A stretch of 6,743 nt of DNA, taken from the NCBI GenBank assembly GCA_965554225.1, contig CBEVZC010000151.1, positions 1 through 6,743 on the forward strand. The letters are read 5' to 3'. Position 1 is the first letter of the stretch; each line of letters begins with the position of its first letter. The notes under the pieces were generated by a model that saw only the letters and a program-made list of their open reading frames with translations, made no database searches and was not told where the DNA came from. A program made the position numbers and the translations under genes. Shown here one piece after another: positions 6,675 through 6,743 of the stretch. This DNA is from BMS3ABIN04 sp965554225. GTDB lineage: Bacteria > Bacteroidota > Ignavibacteria > Ignavibacteriales > Melioribacteraceae.

Positions 6675-6743
6675 CTACCAATAAGCAATACGAATTGAGT
6701 CATAAAGAATGTAACCGAAGGCAACAAAAATAATAGACGTTGC
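6675..6743 (-). CDS. C-terminal end of an unidentified, probably membrane protein (partial)
   Basis: The minus strand is open from the right edge and gives 22 residues, ATSIIFVAFGYILYDSIRIA then YW, followed by TAG at 6677-6675. The stretch SIIFVAFGYILY is hydrophobic enough for the last membrane helix of a transporter or similar protein, and the short DSIRIAYW tail resembles a cytoplasmic terminus. The family cannot be named from so little sequence. An open frame this short could arise by chance, but its composition and its end-to-end position relative to the pseudogene favour a real gene. Confidence 0.4.
   Translation of the reverse strand, partial: ATSIIFVAFGYILYDSIRIAYW

Overview
The window comes from an AT-rich bacterium (roughly one third G+C by eye), most likely a member of the Bacteroidota/Chlorobiota/Ignavibacteriota group. 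The CcoN N-terminus, the gene order ccoI-ccoS-ccoN and the zinc-ribbon-headed CcoI are all of the type I associate with that group. Clear Shine-Dalgarno sequences before ccoN (AGGAG) and before the synthetase remnant (GGAGGT) lean towards an Ignavibacteria/Chlorobi-like lineage, because classical Bacteroidetes mostly lack them. This placement is inference.

Layout. Positions 1-3075, minus strand, hold the start of a cbb3-type cytochrome c oxidase operon: ccoI (copper P-type ATPase), ccoS (small assembly protein, overlapping ccoI by one base) and the first 148 codons of ccoN (catalytic subunit, running off the left edge). CcoI supplies copper for the haem-copper centre of CcoN, and CcoS is needed for cofactor insertion, so the three genes form one assembly-plus-enzyme unit for respiration at low oxygen. 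Positions 3076-3350 are an AT-rich divergent promoter region with a 13-bp palindrome, a direct repeat with 21-bp spacing and a plausible sigma-70-like promoter for the rightward gene. Positions 3351-5786, plus strand, encode an 811-residue exported glycoside hydrolase of family 20, closest in its motifs to the hexosaminidase D (HEXD) type, with a C-terminal helical region and a beta-sandwich domain. A hairpin followed by a T tract lies just downstream.

Positions 5967-6579, plus strand, are a decayed AMP-forming acyl-CoA synthetase. It has a good ribosome binding site and start, but then a nonsense codon, two frameshifts, and a large internal deletion whose junction reads sensibly in both flanking frames. 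The right edge (6675-6743, minus strand) carries the last 22 codons of an unidentified, probably membrane-embedded protein.

I see no CRISPR array, tRNA, rRNA, insertion sequence or phage gene. The window looks like ordinary chromosomal housekeeping and catabolic content. The most informative anomaly is the synthetase pseudogene, followed by the unusual architecture of the GH20 enzyme.
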